Notes: generated from the letters alone by a model not told the origin. Positions 46,601-58,883 are shown, numbered from the stretch's first letter. The stretch is DNA of 64,000 nt from Alisma plantago-aquatica (GCA_963693085.1 OY856411.1:1346157050-1346221049), one strand, 5' to 3'. A program made the numbers and translations.

Positions 46601-47016
46601 CTTTTAGTTATACTCAAGTTTTATTCTTTGTGTTATAATTCATTGCCACTTACTCTAACCCCTAAATTTCAATTTTCTGTGCATGGCTGGGTATGTGATG
46701 TCTACATATGTGAGTAGTTAGATGAGAATTAGCTTGATGACCTACAGAGTTAGATGACATTCATCACTTGTGGGACATTACCCTAGGAGATCCTTCTAGA
46801 TTAGAGTTTTCTTTCAGTTGACGATTTACCTTTTCATATTGGGACTATTACTCCCAGACTTTTCTTTATAACAAAACTTTGTTATGGACTAAGTACGTTG
46901 GGTTATTTAAATGCTTGAATATGTTAGATATGTGATGTTTGCCCAAGTATTTAATGATATATGTGAGTTGATGCTTCCGCATATAGTATTTGTTTAATGA
47001 ATGGGCTAGTGTTATA
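43649..47016 (+). repeat. gypsy-2 3' LTR
   Basis: 3,368 bases, partner of 35734-39103 (3,370 bases). It starts TGTAACATCC and ends GTGTTATA, so the terminal CA became TA. It contains the matching hairpin array. Confidence 0.92.
46349..46525. repeat. Array of small hairpins, gypsy-2 3' LTR
   Basis: Units start at 46372, 46394, 46415, 46437, 46458 and 46479, the same 22-21-22-21-21 spacing as the 5' LTR. Stems: GGAGT/ACTCC, GGTAT/TTACC (one mismatch), GGCGT/ACGCC, GACAC/GTGTC, GGCA/TGCC, GGTAC/GTACC. Where the 5' LTR has a mismatch (GACGT/ACGCC, GGCA/TTCC, GGTAC/GTACT) this copy pairs fully, so the ancestral array was fully paired. Confidence 0.78.
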
Positions 47017-47158
47017 GGATTGGTCGAGTTGCAAATGCTTTAATATGTCAGATATGTGATGTTTTCTCAAGTATTTAATGATATATGTGAGTTGATTCTT
47101 CTGCATATAGTATTTATTTAATGAATGGGCTAGTGTTATAGGATTGGTCGAGTTTGCA
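46911..47158. repeat. 124-base tandem duplication across the gypsy-2/copia junction
   Basis: The last ~106 bases of the 3' LTR plus about 18 bases of copia LTR (GGATTGGTCGAGTT...) occur twice in tandem, with LTR ends at 47016 and 47140. As it includes target DNA, it arose after insertion. Confidence 0.88.
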
Positions 47159-47521
47159 ACTCGACCGAAGAAAAATTCTGATGTGAATTTTGTTAACTGC
47201 CATTTGAGTGCTTACATTTTCAATTTAAGTGCTCCTAATTTTTTATAAGATTAATTACAAGTCATAAAATCATTACAAGATATTTACAACATGATTCTAA
47301 TGGTTTACATCATATTCCACAAAAGTGCACTTGCATTGATTTTGACCTAGCTTTTCTCCAAGTTGAGATAGGGAAGTTAGGGCATTTGGAGTGTTTCTAT
47401 ACTTAATCTGAAATCACTCAAGTAGAAGCATTAGAAATGATTAATTGGAATGGTTTAGTCATCATCAAAACAAGGTTTTGGTCAATTTAGACCTAGAGTC
47501 AACATTGTACTAGACTCAACA
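47141..47521 (-). repeat. Copia LTR-1, right part
   Basis: Continues the LTR after gypsy-2 and matches 52706-53084 and 58573-58883. It ends GACTCAACA; on the minus strand the LTR begins TGTTGAGTC, preceded by a purine tract. Confidence 0.88.
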
Positions 47522-48568
47522 TTCTCCCCCATTTTGAAGATGAGAAACCATTCCATAAATGTATTGAAATAATTTAAGTAAAGCCATACCTATGGAGAAA
47601 CCTAGAGGTTTCAATAAAATTGAGTTCATACGCTCCCCCTTAGTTGATGCTATTTATCTTGCATGGTGAGCTTTCATACATTCAGAGAATGCTATGTATT
47701 CTACTCCTCCCCTTTACCTTCTCCCCTTAACATAGGCATGCTTCTCCATCTACATGCAAGACATTCTTTCTCCCCCTGCATAATAAAAGAAGACATGCTT
47801 TCTCCCCCTTTCTCATTTCAAAAAGTGGGGGTATGAAAAGATAAGAAACATCACTTGTTAAAAGAAAGGATATAACAAATATTATAAAGGACAGTAAAAG
47901 AACAAAACTAGGGGCCTATTCAAGCATAGAATAAAAAGCAAGTCAAAGCATGGACTTGAACACCCCACAATGTAATCTAGCAAAGATCAATGCATGATAA
48001 AGTGTTGCAGAGAAAAATTGAATCGCAATTTTGACCCTCAAGATGATGGAATCACCAAAAAGGAATAGGGATCATGGCAAAGCAATGAGTCTTTCTCCTA
48101 AAGGACATTTCACTAAGAACATCAAGGTTGCATCCAAACAAGATATACAATGAGACAGATGTAGAAAACTAGAGCATAGAGGAAATAATTTAAGACACTA
48201 CTAAGAGATTCAAAGAAAAAATCAAAACCCGCAAAACAACTCGAAACAAGTAATTGTAAGATATAGGGATACCACTAGTGAAATACTAAAATATAGAAAT
48301 TTAGAAAGATAGAGTTGTATCTAAGATAGGGAATTTAACATGTCAATATGCATATAAGGCTACCTAGGGATTTCCAAAGAATAAGGCTATTGGTTGAGAA
48401 AATCCAGTTGAGAGGGAAATTATCATTCAATAAGACAATTGTGTATTCAGTACACAGTGCTATCGGTCAAGTTACTGACATGACAAACTCGACCGACAAC
48501 AGATTTTGGCAACATTCATTGGTGTTGGTCGGTCGATTTTCTATAAGGACAAACCCAATCGAACAAGT

Positions 48569-48573
48569 TGTTG

Positions 48574-48624
<51 letters not shown>

Positions 48625-48736
48625 TATATGTATATATACATATATATGTATATATATACATATATATGTGTATATATATACATATATATATGTATATATA
48701 TACATATATATGTATAGATATATATATGTATATATG

Positions 48737-48770
<34 letters not shown>
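48569..48770. repeat. (TA)n and ATATATGTATATATA tract
   Basis: Pure TA to about 48612, then degenerate TATATG/CATATA repeats up to the TIR element. Reading frames here are artefacts. Confidence 0.95.
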
Positions 48771-48772
<2 letters not shown>

Positions 48773-49091
48773 GGCTATTTTTTTAATACCCATACGGGTA
48801 GCCTAGATTTCGCTACCCGGCAGCCAAAAAAGTAATTGTTCTGACCAAAAAAGTAATTCTTCTATCAAAAAAAGTGACTATACGACTAAAAAAGTAATCC
48901 CGTACAAAATACACAGCAGATATATATATAACCGTTTTTTAAAATCTGTTGTTACAAATGTAACTATCTATGCATGAAACTCAACAGTTTGCAAGGTAAA
49001 TTAACCCTCTACATGTCAAAAGTAACCAACTTGAAAAAAAGTAACCGAAATGGGGGGCAGGTAGCTACCCACACAGGAATTAAAAATGGGC

Positions 49092-49094
<3 letters not shown>
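48771..49094 (+). mobile_element. TIR element M1 inside (TA)n (Micron/MITE-like)
   Basis: About 323 bases between two TA tracts. Its ends correspond to M2 and M3 below. The inner part has repeated AAAAAAGTAA motifs. The terminal CCCGCGCGGG of the other copies has decayed here to CCCATACGGG and CCCACACAGG, as expected from CpG methylation. Confidence 0.7.

Positions 49095-49146
<52 letters not shown>
49095..49146. repeat. (TA)n microsatellite
   Basis: Pure TA directly after M1. Confidence 0.97.
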
Positions 49147-49149
<3 letters not shown>

Positions 49150-49537
49150 AACATATCTAGAGGAAAGATAAAAGCATGAATCATATCCAAACATGTGTAA
49201 TCAAGTCAGTAATGCACTATGCAAGCATTAGAAATAGTTTTTGAGAAAGAAAGTTATGAGAATCACAATATACCACTTTTGACTCAAAAATCACATGCAT
49301 GGTGCACACTAACTTGACAAAAACACACTATGATTGGATATGAGAAAGAATAACATTACCCCTATGCTTACCATTCCTTTACCACTAGTTGCCACCCCCA
49401 TACACATCTCGCCTTTCTTCTTTCATGTGGATTGATAAGTCAATTCAAAATTCCATAGCTCATGTCAATCCATTAGCACATGACCTACAAGAAGAAAGAT
49501 GAAATGGTCCCCAATTATGTTTTTGGGTCTGGAGGGG

Positions 49538-49780
49538 TTAGTTTAGCAACCCAAATTCTATATATTTTGGGTGATTTCCTAAGTGGGAAATAAATAGAAT
49601 AACGGCCAATATGATTGCCATAGTTGCATGTGCCCCTAGCTTTTGAACTAGAGGATTCTCCATGGAATATTGGAGGTCATTTACCTTTGTTGTTCCTTTG
49701 GCTATCATCATACCCCAACCCATTTCTACCAATTTGTTTAGTGGTATGGCATAGGATATCATATAGATTCTTTTAGCCAA
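49538..49780 (-). pseudogene. Conserved hydrophobic frame in copia internal-1
   Basis: An 80-residue frame (MAKRIYMISYAIPLNKLVEM then GWGMMIAKGTTKVNDLQYSM, ending in a hydrophobic segment MAIILAVILFISHLG). The corresponding DNA in internal-2 (about 55660-55432) is similar but broken by stops. It lies between gag and the 3' region, where SIRE-type elements may carry an extra 3' ORF. I do not recognise the family; it is probably a relic. Confidence 0.35.
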
Positions 49781-49861
49781 CTAAGAATCTTTGCAAAGAA
49801 GATCTCAAGTTATGAGTATCATGCATAAGAGAAGTAATAGTAGAAGACAAATGATTGATAT

Positions 49862-51466
49862 TGTTTCTAGCTTACAAATGATCATTTTCTAGGAAAAGAG
49901 CTTTGGTCAAATAAGAATGTCTATAAAGATGAAGAGAAACAACATTATTCTCCATACTAGTAGAACTAGAACAAAATCCAAGAACATTGATTTCAGCAAG
50001 CAAGGAAGCATTTTCATTTTCAAACATAGCAATTTTAGAACGATAGATCCTATTTTCATATTCTAAACCATGCAAAGCCAAATGTTTGTTCTTGATTTCT
50101 GATTCAAGAACATTAATATTAAGCAAGAGAGAATCCACAATGTTATGATGCTCTACATTAGCACTATGCATGAGAGGTTGAGCTACAAGAAATCTAATCT
50201 TGTTAAGCAAGCTATCATTTTCAAGCTTAAGAGAATCTACTTGACTAATACAAACATTTTATCATCAAGCAAGAAAGTATTAGCATGTTCAAGATCATCT
50301 ATTTCTACATGCAAATTATCAACAATTCAAGCAAGCTTTTTCCTTTTCATTTTAGAAAACTTAAGAGAGGAATGAGTAGCATTAATGATAGCAATTAAAG
50401 GTTCTTTATCTACAAAGTTTAGATTTACCTCATTCGAGTCTTCATGTGTTGAATCCATGAGAGCAAAATTAGATTCTTCTTCATCACTAGAGCTTAATCT
50501 AGACCTTCTACTTGATGTAAATACTTGATTATAAGGAGTCACTTGAGCTTGAGTTGGAGGAGTCACTTTTGTGTCATTTTTCCTTCTTCTTGTACTTCTC
50601 TTCTCTTGTGATGATGGGTCATTTTTCTTTGTGGGAAATCATCCTTGAAGTGATCCTTCATTCCACACTTGAAGCACCATGTAGAGGATGAAGACTTGCC
50701 GTTGTAGAGTCTACCTTTGTAGTACATGGTATCTTCTTTGACTTGAGTGGATGGCAAAGCTTGACCAACAATAGCCTCATTTTGAGCTTTGATTTTAGCC
50801 TTCCTCATTCTCTTGAGCTATTTTTCTTCTTCTCTTTCTTCTTCATCTTTCTTGTCAAGTTTGGCTTCATGAGCTTGTAGATTTCCTATGATCTCTTCAA
50901 TGGGGATATCACTAAGAGAGTTTACTTCTTCATTGGAAGTTACCTCGGATTCCCAACTCTTATGGAGGAGTTCAAAGGATCTTTTAGTTGATGTCTCCTC
51001 TACTCATAGGATGACCTAGAACAACAAGACCATTCATAATGATGTTGAGCCTTGAGTACATCTCAGCTATCTTCTTCATCTTTCCCATCTTGATTTTCTC
51101 AAGAAGGCCCTTGAGCATGTAGACTTTGCTTTCCTTTACTTCTTGAGTCCCCTCATAAGTGATGCATAGCTTTCTTCATACCTCATTGGTCATCTCACAA
51201 GAAGAAATCTAGTTGAACTCGATGGGGGTCATGGTGGCATAGATGATGTTGATTTCTCTTGCATTCAAGGTGACTTTCTTCATGGTAGATTCATCCCATT
51301 CTTCCATCCTTTTCTATGGTAGCTTGTATGGATGGTCCACCATTTTCCATAGTTGAAGACTTTTTCCTTGGATGTGGAATTGAAGCTTTCTCTTCCAATA
51401 GAAGAAGTTATTCCCATCAAAGATTGGAAGGTTGATAAAGTATCTCCCATATTGGTAATCACCCAT
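49862..51466 (-). pseudogene. gag: Copia (SIRE-like) gag, internal-1
   Basis: Start ATG at 51466 gives MGDYQYGRYFINLPIFDG, the usual SIRE/Maximus gag start; a frameshift then gives NSTSKEKVFNYGKWW. Further on come the UBN2-type region, a zinc knuckle near 50680-50640 (CFKCGMKDHFKDDF, last Cys changed to Phe) followed by a basic HHHKRREVQEEGK stretch, a Ser/acidic segment (RLSSSDEEESNFALMDSTHE), and a C-terminal coiled coil (50210-49872, Leu and Asn rich). Many stops and frameshifts. The parallel copy is 57327 to about 55690. Confidence 0.85.
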
Positions 51467-51503
51467 CTTATCCTACTTGAGGAAGTATGCTTCGAGAAGA
51501 CCC

Positions 51504-51515
51504 GCTCCGATACCA
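51504..51515 (-). other. Copia internal-1 primer binding site
   Basis: On the minus strand TGGTATCGGAGC, two bases after the LTR-2 end at 51518. Confidence 0.8.
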
Positions 51516-51517
51516 CT

Positions 51518-53084
51518 TGTTGGATCCTAGGAAGGGTGATTAAGGATATCTAGAGGGGGTGAATAGAGTTGAATGTAGTTAAACAAATTCATTTGACCTT
51601 CAAGATATTTCATGAGGTTGATAATATGGGAATTTGATGTGCAACTAAACATACATAGAAAGGATGAGAAAGATTGAACATGCACCAATTAACAAGATTT
51701 GTTGAGTGGTTCCATACTTCAAACTAGAAGTATGTCAGTCCACTACCTAGAGAGGTCAACCACTAGGATCGCTTAACCATTGCACTCTTATATTCATTCA
51801 TAAGACATATAATACATGACCCACCAAAGGACTTACCTATCCAACCAAGTGTTTTCAACCTACCCAAGGACTTACACACTTTGCAAGGAGTTTGTTGAGT
51901 TCACCAACAACTTACCCACTCTTAAACAAGTCTTTCACCTTGAAGTAATTACCCACTCTTCTTAGATATTCAGCCTTTGACTTCACCTTTGTCAAGGAGA
52001 TGCTTTCACCAAGGACTACCCACTTGAGCAAGGAGTCTTTTGCCTTAACCAAGGGCTTACCCACTCTTGCTCCAAGTATTTGACCTTGAATCTCTTCACC
52101 AAGGGACTCCTTCCCTTGTTCTTCTTCACCTCTCTTAGCCAAGAGAGAGAACCTTCATATTCAAGGTTTAATGAGAGATTGGGAGGTGGTGGAAGTGAGA
52201 GACTCACAATATATACATGTAGGACTAGATATCTTACCAATATTCTACTCACTCTAATGGATGGTGCAAGTGATTAAGCTTATAGAGAGAGGAGGTTGCA
52301 TGAGGAACTCAACTATAGATAGGAACCTTCATAGTGCATGTCTAATCATGGAATGAAGCCTAAGGGGTCCTATTTATAGTTGGGGATGCCTAGTAGCCTT
52401 TAGGAGTAGTTTAGGATGAATATTGGCCATTTGGGAAGATACAACAAATATATTTTTTAGTTTTGCAACATTCTAATGTCTAGAAGCACTTTTCTACACT
52501 TTTTGTACATTGCATTTGGTCTAGTTGAATAAATGTACCTCGACCAATCACACTATGTGACAAAGCCAGTTTAAACCATTGGTCGAGTTTGTCCTGGGGG
52601 AAACTTGATCGATCCATTTATATCAGTTTTGGTCTGCATAAGGATCAGTAGATTCCGGTGAAATGGAAACTCAACCAAACTAAGAAATACTCAAAATCCA
52701 CTAAGGGGTCGATCGATTTTGCAACTTAATTGATGAACAACCTGATGTGAATTTTTCTACTTGCCATTTGAGTGCATAAATATTCTATTTAAGTGCTCCT
52801 ATTTTTTCTAAGCTTAATTACAAGTCATACAATCATTACAAGTGATTTACAACATGTATCTAATGGATTAACATCATATTCCACAAGAGTGAACTTGCAA
52901 TGATTTTGACTAGTCTTTTCTCCAAGTTGAGATGCACAAGTTAGGGCATTTGGAGTGTGTCTACATCTAATCTAAAATTGCTCAATTACAAGCATTAGAC
53001 ATAATTAATTGGAATGGTTTAGTCATCATCAAAATAAGGGTTTGGTCAAATAGACCTAAAGTCAATATTGACCTAGAGTCAATA
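51518..53084 (-). repeat. Copia LTR-2 (shared, middle)
   Basis: 1,567 bases, TGTTGGATCC to GTCAATA on plus (CA changed to TA). It serves as 5' LTR of internal-1 and 3' LTR of internal-2. Hairpin TCGAGTTT/AAACTTGA lies near 52583-52608. TATA box at 52370-52379 on minus. Confidence 0.9.
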
Positions 53085-54126
53085 TTCTCCCTCTTTTTTA
53101 AAATGACAAACCATTCCATAAATGTATTCAAATCATTTAAGTAAAGTCATACTATTAGAGAAACCTAGGAGTTTCAATAGAATTGAGTTCATATGCTCCC
53201 CCTCAATTGATGCTATTTCTCTTGCATGGTTAGCTTTCATAACATTTACAGAATATGATGTCTTCTACTCCTCCCCTTTACCTTCTACCCTTAACATAGG
53301 CATCCTTATCCCTCTACATGTAAGACATGTTTTCTATCCATGCTTTATAGAAGAAGACATGATTTACCCCCCTTTGTCATTTCAAAAACTGGGGTATGAA
53401 GAGATAAGAAACACCACTTGTTAAAAGAAAGGAGATAAAAAAATTATAAAGGAGATTAAAAGAGAAAAACTAGGGGCTTGTCCAACAATAGAATAAAAAT
53501 CAAGTCAAAGCATGCATTTGAACACCCCACAATGTAATTTTAGCAAAGATCAATGCAAGATAAAGTGTTGCCAAAAAAATAATCGTAATTTTGATCTTCA
53601 AGATGATGGAATTCACCAAAAAAGTGTCAGGGCTAATGGTGAAGAAATGAGTCTTACCCAGAAGGTCATTTCACTAAGAATCTCAAGGTTGTATCTTAAA
53701 AATATATACAACTAAATATATGTATCAACTTTACACACAATGGAAGAAATTTAAGACACAACCAAGAGATCCAAAGAGATCGTCATAAACAACTCAAAAC
53801 TAGTAATTTCAAGATATAGGGATACCACTAGTGGAATACCAAATTTAGAAATTTAGAAAGACAGAGTTGTATGCAAGATAGGCAACTTAACATGGCAATA
53901 TGCATATAAAGATACCAAGGGAGTGCCAAAGAATATGGCTATTGGTTGAGAAAATCTAGTTGAGAGGAAAATTCTCATTCAATAAGCCAACTGTGTATTT
54001 TGTGCACAATGCTATGGGTCGAGTTACTGATAGGACAAACTCAACCCACAACAACTGTTAGGAACACCCATTGGTGTTGGTCGATCGAGTTTCTGTCAGG
54101 ACAAACTCGACCGATCAAGCTGCTAC

Positions 54127-54632
<506 letters not shown>

Positions 54633-54660
<28 letters not shown>
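54633..54660. repeat. (TA)n between M2 and M3
   Basis: A short pure TA tract separating two oppositely oriented copies. Confidence 0.95.
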
Positions 54661-54664
<4 letters not shown>

Positions 54665-55002
54665 CCGTTCATTCATTGCCCGCGCGGGTAGCCTAGATTT
54701 TGCTACCCGGCAGCCAAAAAAGTAACTATTCTGGCCAGAAAAGTAACCCTGCTATCAAAAAAGTAACTATATTGATCAAAAAGTAACTATGCGACTAAAA
54801 AAGTAACTCTCTACAAAATATACAGCAGATATATATGTATCCGTGTTTTAAAATCTGCTGTTGCAAATGTAACTATCTATGCACAAAACTTAGCAGTTTG
54901 CAAGGTAAAGTAACCCTCTACATGTCAAAAGTAACCAACTTGAAAAAAAGTAACCGAAATGGTGGGCGGGTAGCTACCCGCGCGGGCAATAAAGATGGGC
55001 CC

Positions 55003-55003
<1 letters not shown>
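54661..55003 (+). mobile_element. TIR element M3 inside (TA)n
   Basis: Starts TAGGCCGTTCATTCATTGCC and ends CAATAAAGATGGGCCCA. The ends form an imperfect ~31-base inverted repeat sharing ATTGCCCGCGCGGGTAGC. Five AAAAAGTAAC motifs follow the left end, with more GTAAC copies to the right. It occupies the same place as M1 in internal-1. No transposase. Confidence 0.75.

Positions 55004-55030
<27 letters not shown>
55004..55030. repeat. (TA)n after M3
   Basis: Short TA tract, same position as the one after M1. Confidence 0.95.
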
Positions 55031-55034
<4 letters not shown>

Positions 55035-55689
55035 AACATATCTAGAGGCAAGATAAAAGTATAAATCATATCCAAACATGTGTAAGCAAGTTAATAATGT
55101 ACTATGAAAGCATTAGAAGCAATTTTTAAGCAATAAACGGATGAGAATCACAATATACCACTTTTGTCTCAAAAACCACATGCATGGTGCACACTAACTT
55201 GAATGTATGATTGGATATGAGAAAGAATAACATTACCTCTGTGCTTACTATTCCTTTTCTACTTGTTGCCAACCCATGCACATCTCACCTTGTTCTTTCA
55301 TCTAGATTGAGAAGTCGATTCGCAAGTCCATATCTCATGTCAATGCAATTTGCAAGTGACCTACAAGAAGAAAGATGAAATGGTCCCGAACCATGTTTTT
55401 GGGTCAGGAGGGGTTAGTTTAGCAACCCAAATCCTATTACTTTTGGGTGCTTTCCTCAATAGAAATAAGTAGAATAATGGCCAATATGATTGCAATAGTT
55501 TCATGTACCCATAGCCTTGGAATTAGAGGATTCTCCATGGAATATTGGACGTTCTTTACCTTTGTTGTTCCTTTGGCTATCATCATACCTCAAACCAAGT
55601 CTACCAATTTCTTTAGTAGTATGGTATAGGATATCATGTAGACTCTTTTATCCAACTAAGAATCTTTGTAAAGAAGATCTCAAGCTACC

Positions 55690-57327
55690 ATTATCATGAA
55701 TAAGAGAAGTAATAATAGAAGACAAATGATCGATATTATCTCTAGCATGAAAAAGATCATTTTATAAGCGAAGAGCTTTGGTCAAATAAGAATCTCTATC
55801 AATATGAAGAGAAGCAACATTATTCACTCTACTAGTATAACTAGAACAAGATTCAAGAACATTGATTTCATAAAGCAAGGAAGCATTTTCATTTTCAAAC
55901 ATAGCAATCTTAGAATGATAGATTCTATTTTTTGATTCTAAACCTTGCAAAGACAAGTCTTTGTTCTTGCCTTTGATTTAGGAACATTAATATTTAGCAA
56001 GAGAGCATCCACAATGTTACTATGCTCTACATTTACACTATGAATGAGAGGTTGAGATTCAAGAAATCTAATATTTTCAAGAAAGCTAGCATTTTCAAGT
56101 TTAAGAGAATCTAATTTAGTAATACAACCATTTTTATCATCAAGCAAGTATTAGCAAGTTCAAGATCATCTATTTCTACATGCAAATTATCAACAATTCT
56201 AGCAAGCTTTTTCTTTTTCTTTCTAGAATACTTAAGAGAGACACGAGTAGTATTAATGATAGATATTAAAGGTCATTTATCTAAAGAGTTTAGATGTACC
56301 TCATTTGAGTCTTCATTTGTTGAATCCATGAGAGAAAAGTGGAATTCTCCTTCATCACTAGAGCTTGAGCTAGCTCCTTCACTTGATTCTTCACTTGAGC
56401 TGGAGAAGTCACTTGAGTTTGATCTGGAGGAGTCACTTTTGTGCCATTTCTCCTTATTCTTGTACTTTTCTTCTTTTCTCTTGTGATGATGGGTCTTTTT
56501 GCCTTGTGGGCAATCTTCCTTGAGTGACCCTTCATTCCACACTTAAAGCATCTTGTAGAGGATGAATACTTGCTTTTGTAGAGTCTTTTCTTGGAGTACA
56601 TGGCATGCTCTTTGACTTGAGAGGATGGATAATCTTGACCAAAAATAGCTTCAATTTGAGCTTTAATCTCAGCCTTCTTCATTCTCTTGACCTCTTTTTT
56701 TATTCTCTTTCTTCTTCATATTGCTTTTCAATTTTGGCTTCATGATCTTATAGATTTCCTATGAGATATTCAATGGGGATATCACCAAGAGACTTTAATT
56801 CTTCAATGGAAGTCACCTTGGGTTCCCACCTCTAGGGGAGAGTTCTAAACATCTTTGAGTTGATCTATCTTCTACTCATAGGTTGACCTAGAATGACAAG
56901 ACCATTCACAATGGTATTGAGCCTTGAGTACATATTGACTATCCTCTCCATCTTCCCCATCTTGAAGTTTTCAATAAGTCCCTTGAGCATGTTGATTTTT
57001 CTTTCCTTCACTTGTTGAGTTCCCTCATAAGTGATGCAAAGCTTCCTCCATACCTCATCAGCCATCTCAAAAGTTGAACTCAATGGGGGTCATGGTGGCA
57101 TAGAGGATGTTGATTGCTCTTGCATTCAAGTTGGATTTCATCAGGGTAGCTTCATCCCGTTCTTCCATACTTTTCTCCGATAGCATGTATGGACAGTCCA
57201 CCATTTTCCATAGTTCAAGACTTTTTCCTTGGATGTGGAATTGAAACATTATCTTCCAATAGAGGAAGTTAGTCCCATCAAAGATTGGAAGGTTGACTAA
57301 GTATTTCCCGTCTTGGTAATCACCCAT
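55690..57327 (-). pseudogene. gag: Copia (SIRE-like) gag, internal-2
   Basis: ATG at 57327: MGDYQDGKYLVNLPIFDGTN then FLYWKIMFQFHIQGKSLELW, followed by EVWRKLCITYEGTQQVKERK and IENFKMGKMERIVNMYSRLN, the UBN2/gag_pre-type core (57083-56865). The zinc knuckle region (56590-56530) reads CFKCGMKGHS in one frame and KEDCPQGKKTHHHKRK in the next, so a one-base shift splits CCHC. An acidic/Ser tail (SSSSEESSEGASSSSSDEGE) and a C-terminal coiled coil (56147-55762) follow. It is the best preserved copy of this gag. Confidence 0.88.
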
Positions 57328-57363
57328 CTTCGCCTACTTGTGGAAGTATGCTTGGAGAAGACC

Positions 57364-57376
57364 CTCTTAGATACCA
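57364..57376 (-). other. Copia internal-2 primer binding site
   Basis: On the minus strand TGGTATCTAAGAG next to the LTR-3 end at 57379. Confidence 0.8.
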
Positions 57377-57378
57377 CT

Positions 57379-58883
57379 TGTTGGATCCTAGGATGGCAGA
57401 TTAAGGATCTCTAGAGGGGGGTGAATAGATCTTAATGCACTTTAAAAAAATTAATTAGTCCTTCAAGATATTTCATAAGATAAGGTTGCTAATATGAGAA
57501 TTTGATGTGCAACTAAACATACATAGCAAGGATGAGAGAGATTGAACATGCACCAATTAACAAGCTATGTAGAGTGCTTCCATACTTCAAACTAGAAGTA
57601 TGCCAGTCCACTACCTAGAGAGGTCAACCTCTAGGATTCTTACAGTTGCACTCTTATATTCATTCATAAGATATATAATAAGTAACCCACAAAAGGACTT
57701 ACCTATCCAACCAAGAGTCTTCAACCTACCCAAGGACTTACCCACTTTGCAAGGAGTCTCCTTCTTTCACCAAGAACTTACCCACTCTTACAGAAGTCTA
57801 TAGCCTTGAAGTAATTACCCAATAGTCTTTGATCTTCATCCTTTGACTTCACCTTCTCTTATGAGAAGCTTTCATCTTCTCCAATGAGAAGTTTTCACCA
57901 AGGACTTACTCACTTGAGCAAGGAGTCTTATGCCTTCACCAAGGTCTTACCCACTCTTACTCCAAGTTTTCAGACTTGAATATCATCACCAAGGAACTCC
58001 TTCCCTTGTTCCTCTTCACCACTCTTAGACAAGGGAAAGAACATTCATTTTTAAGGTTTAATGAGAGATTGGGAGATGGTGGAAATGAGATCCTCACAAG
58101 ATATACATATACAACTAGATCTCTTACAAATATCTTATTCACTCTAATGCACGATGCTTTGTTTGAGGCACTCAACTATAGATAGGGACCTTCATAGTGC
58201 ATGACTGACCATGGGATGAAGCCTAAGGGGTCCTATTTATAGTTTAGGATTCCTAGTAGCCTCTGGGAACAATTAAGGATGAATATTAGCAGTTTTGGAT
58301 GATGCAACAGATATATTATCGAGTTTTGCAACATTCTAATGGCTATTAGCATTTTTCTACACTTTTGGTACAGTGCATTCGGTCGAGTTTCAATAAAGGT
58401 ACCTCGATCGATCGCACTATTGACAAAGACAATTTAAACCATCGGTCCAGTTTGTCCTGGGGGAAACTCGATCGATCCATTTAAATCAATTTTGGTTTGC
58501 ATAGGGATTGCTCGAATTCTATGAAATGGAAACTCAACCAAACTAAGGAATTCTCAAAATCCACTGAGGGATTGTTTGAGTTTGCAACTCAGTTGATAAA
58601 CAACATGATGTGAATTTTACTACTTGCCATTTGAGTGCTAAAATGTATGATTTAAGTGTTCCTTATTTTTTCAAGCTTAACTACATGTCATACAATCATT
58701 ACAAGTGATTTACAACATGTATCTAATGGATTTACATCTTATTTCACAAAAGTGCACTTGCATTGATTTTGACTTGTCTGTTCTCCAAGTTGAGATGTGT
58801 AAGTTAGGGAATTTGGAGTGTGTCCACACCTAATCTAAAATCTCTCAAGTAGAAGAATTAGACACAATTAATTGGAATGGTTT
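57379..58883 (-). repeat. Copia LTR-3, interrupted on the right
   Basis: TGTTGGATCC to GGAATGGTTT, where gypsy-3 begins. The final ~60 bases are expected beyond gypsy-3, outside the window. TATA at 58233-58242 on minus. Hairpin AAACTCGATCGA opposite GGTCCAGTTT near 58443-58475. Confidence 0.9.

Larger units (their letters stand above)
35734..47140 (+). mobile_element. Ty3/gypsy chromovirus gypsy-2, inserted in copia LTR-1
   Basis: An 11.4 kb element with 3.37 kb LTRs (35734-39103 and 43649-47016), tRNA-Met PBS, gag, protease, RT, RNase H, integrase with chromodomain-like tail, and polypurine tract. Copia LTR sequence flanks it on both sides, proving insertion into that LTR. The likely duplication is GGATT on the right and GGGTG on the left, with two differences. 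A Cassandra sits in gag. A 124-base tandem duplication crosses the right junction. Confidence 0.93.
47522..51517 (-). other. Copia internal-1, pol-less
   Basis: From right to left: PBS (51504-51515), gag (51466 to about 49862), a conserved hydrophobic frame (49780-49538), a non-coding stretch with (TA)n and a TIR element (48569-49145), a non-coding 3' region, and a purine tract (47522-47535, AAAATGGGGGAGAA on minus). No protease, integrase or RT is present, so the element could only move with help. Confidence 0.8.

Noticed and set aside
48348..48835. Tyr-Ile rich frames over the TA tracts, also at 54000-54406
   Set aside because: Translations of (TA)n and TATATG repeats, not proteins.
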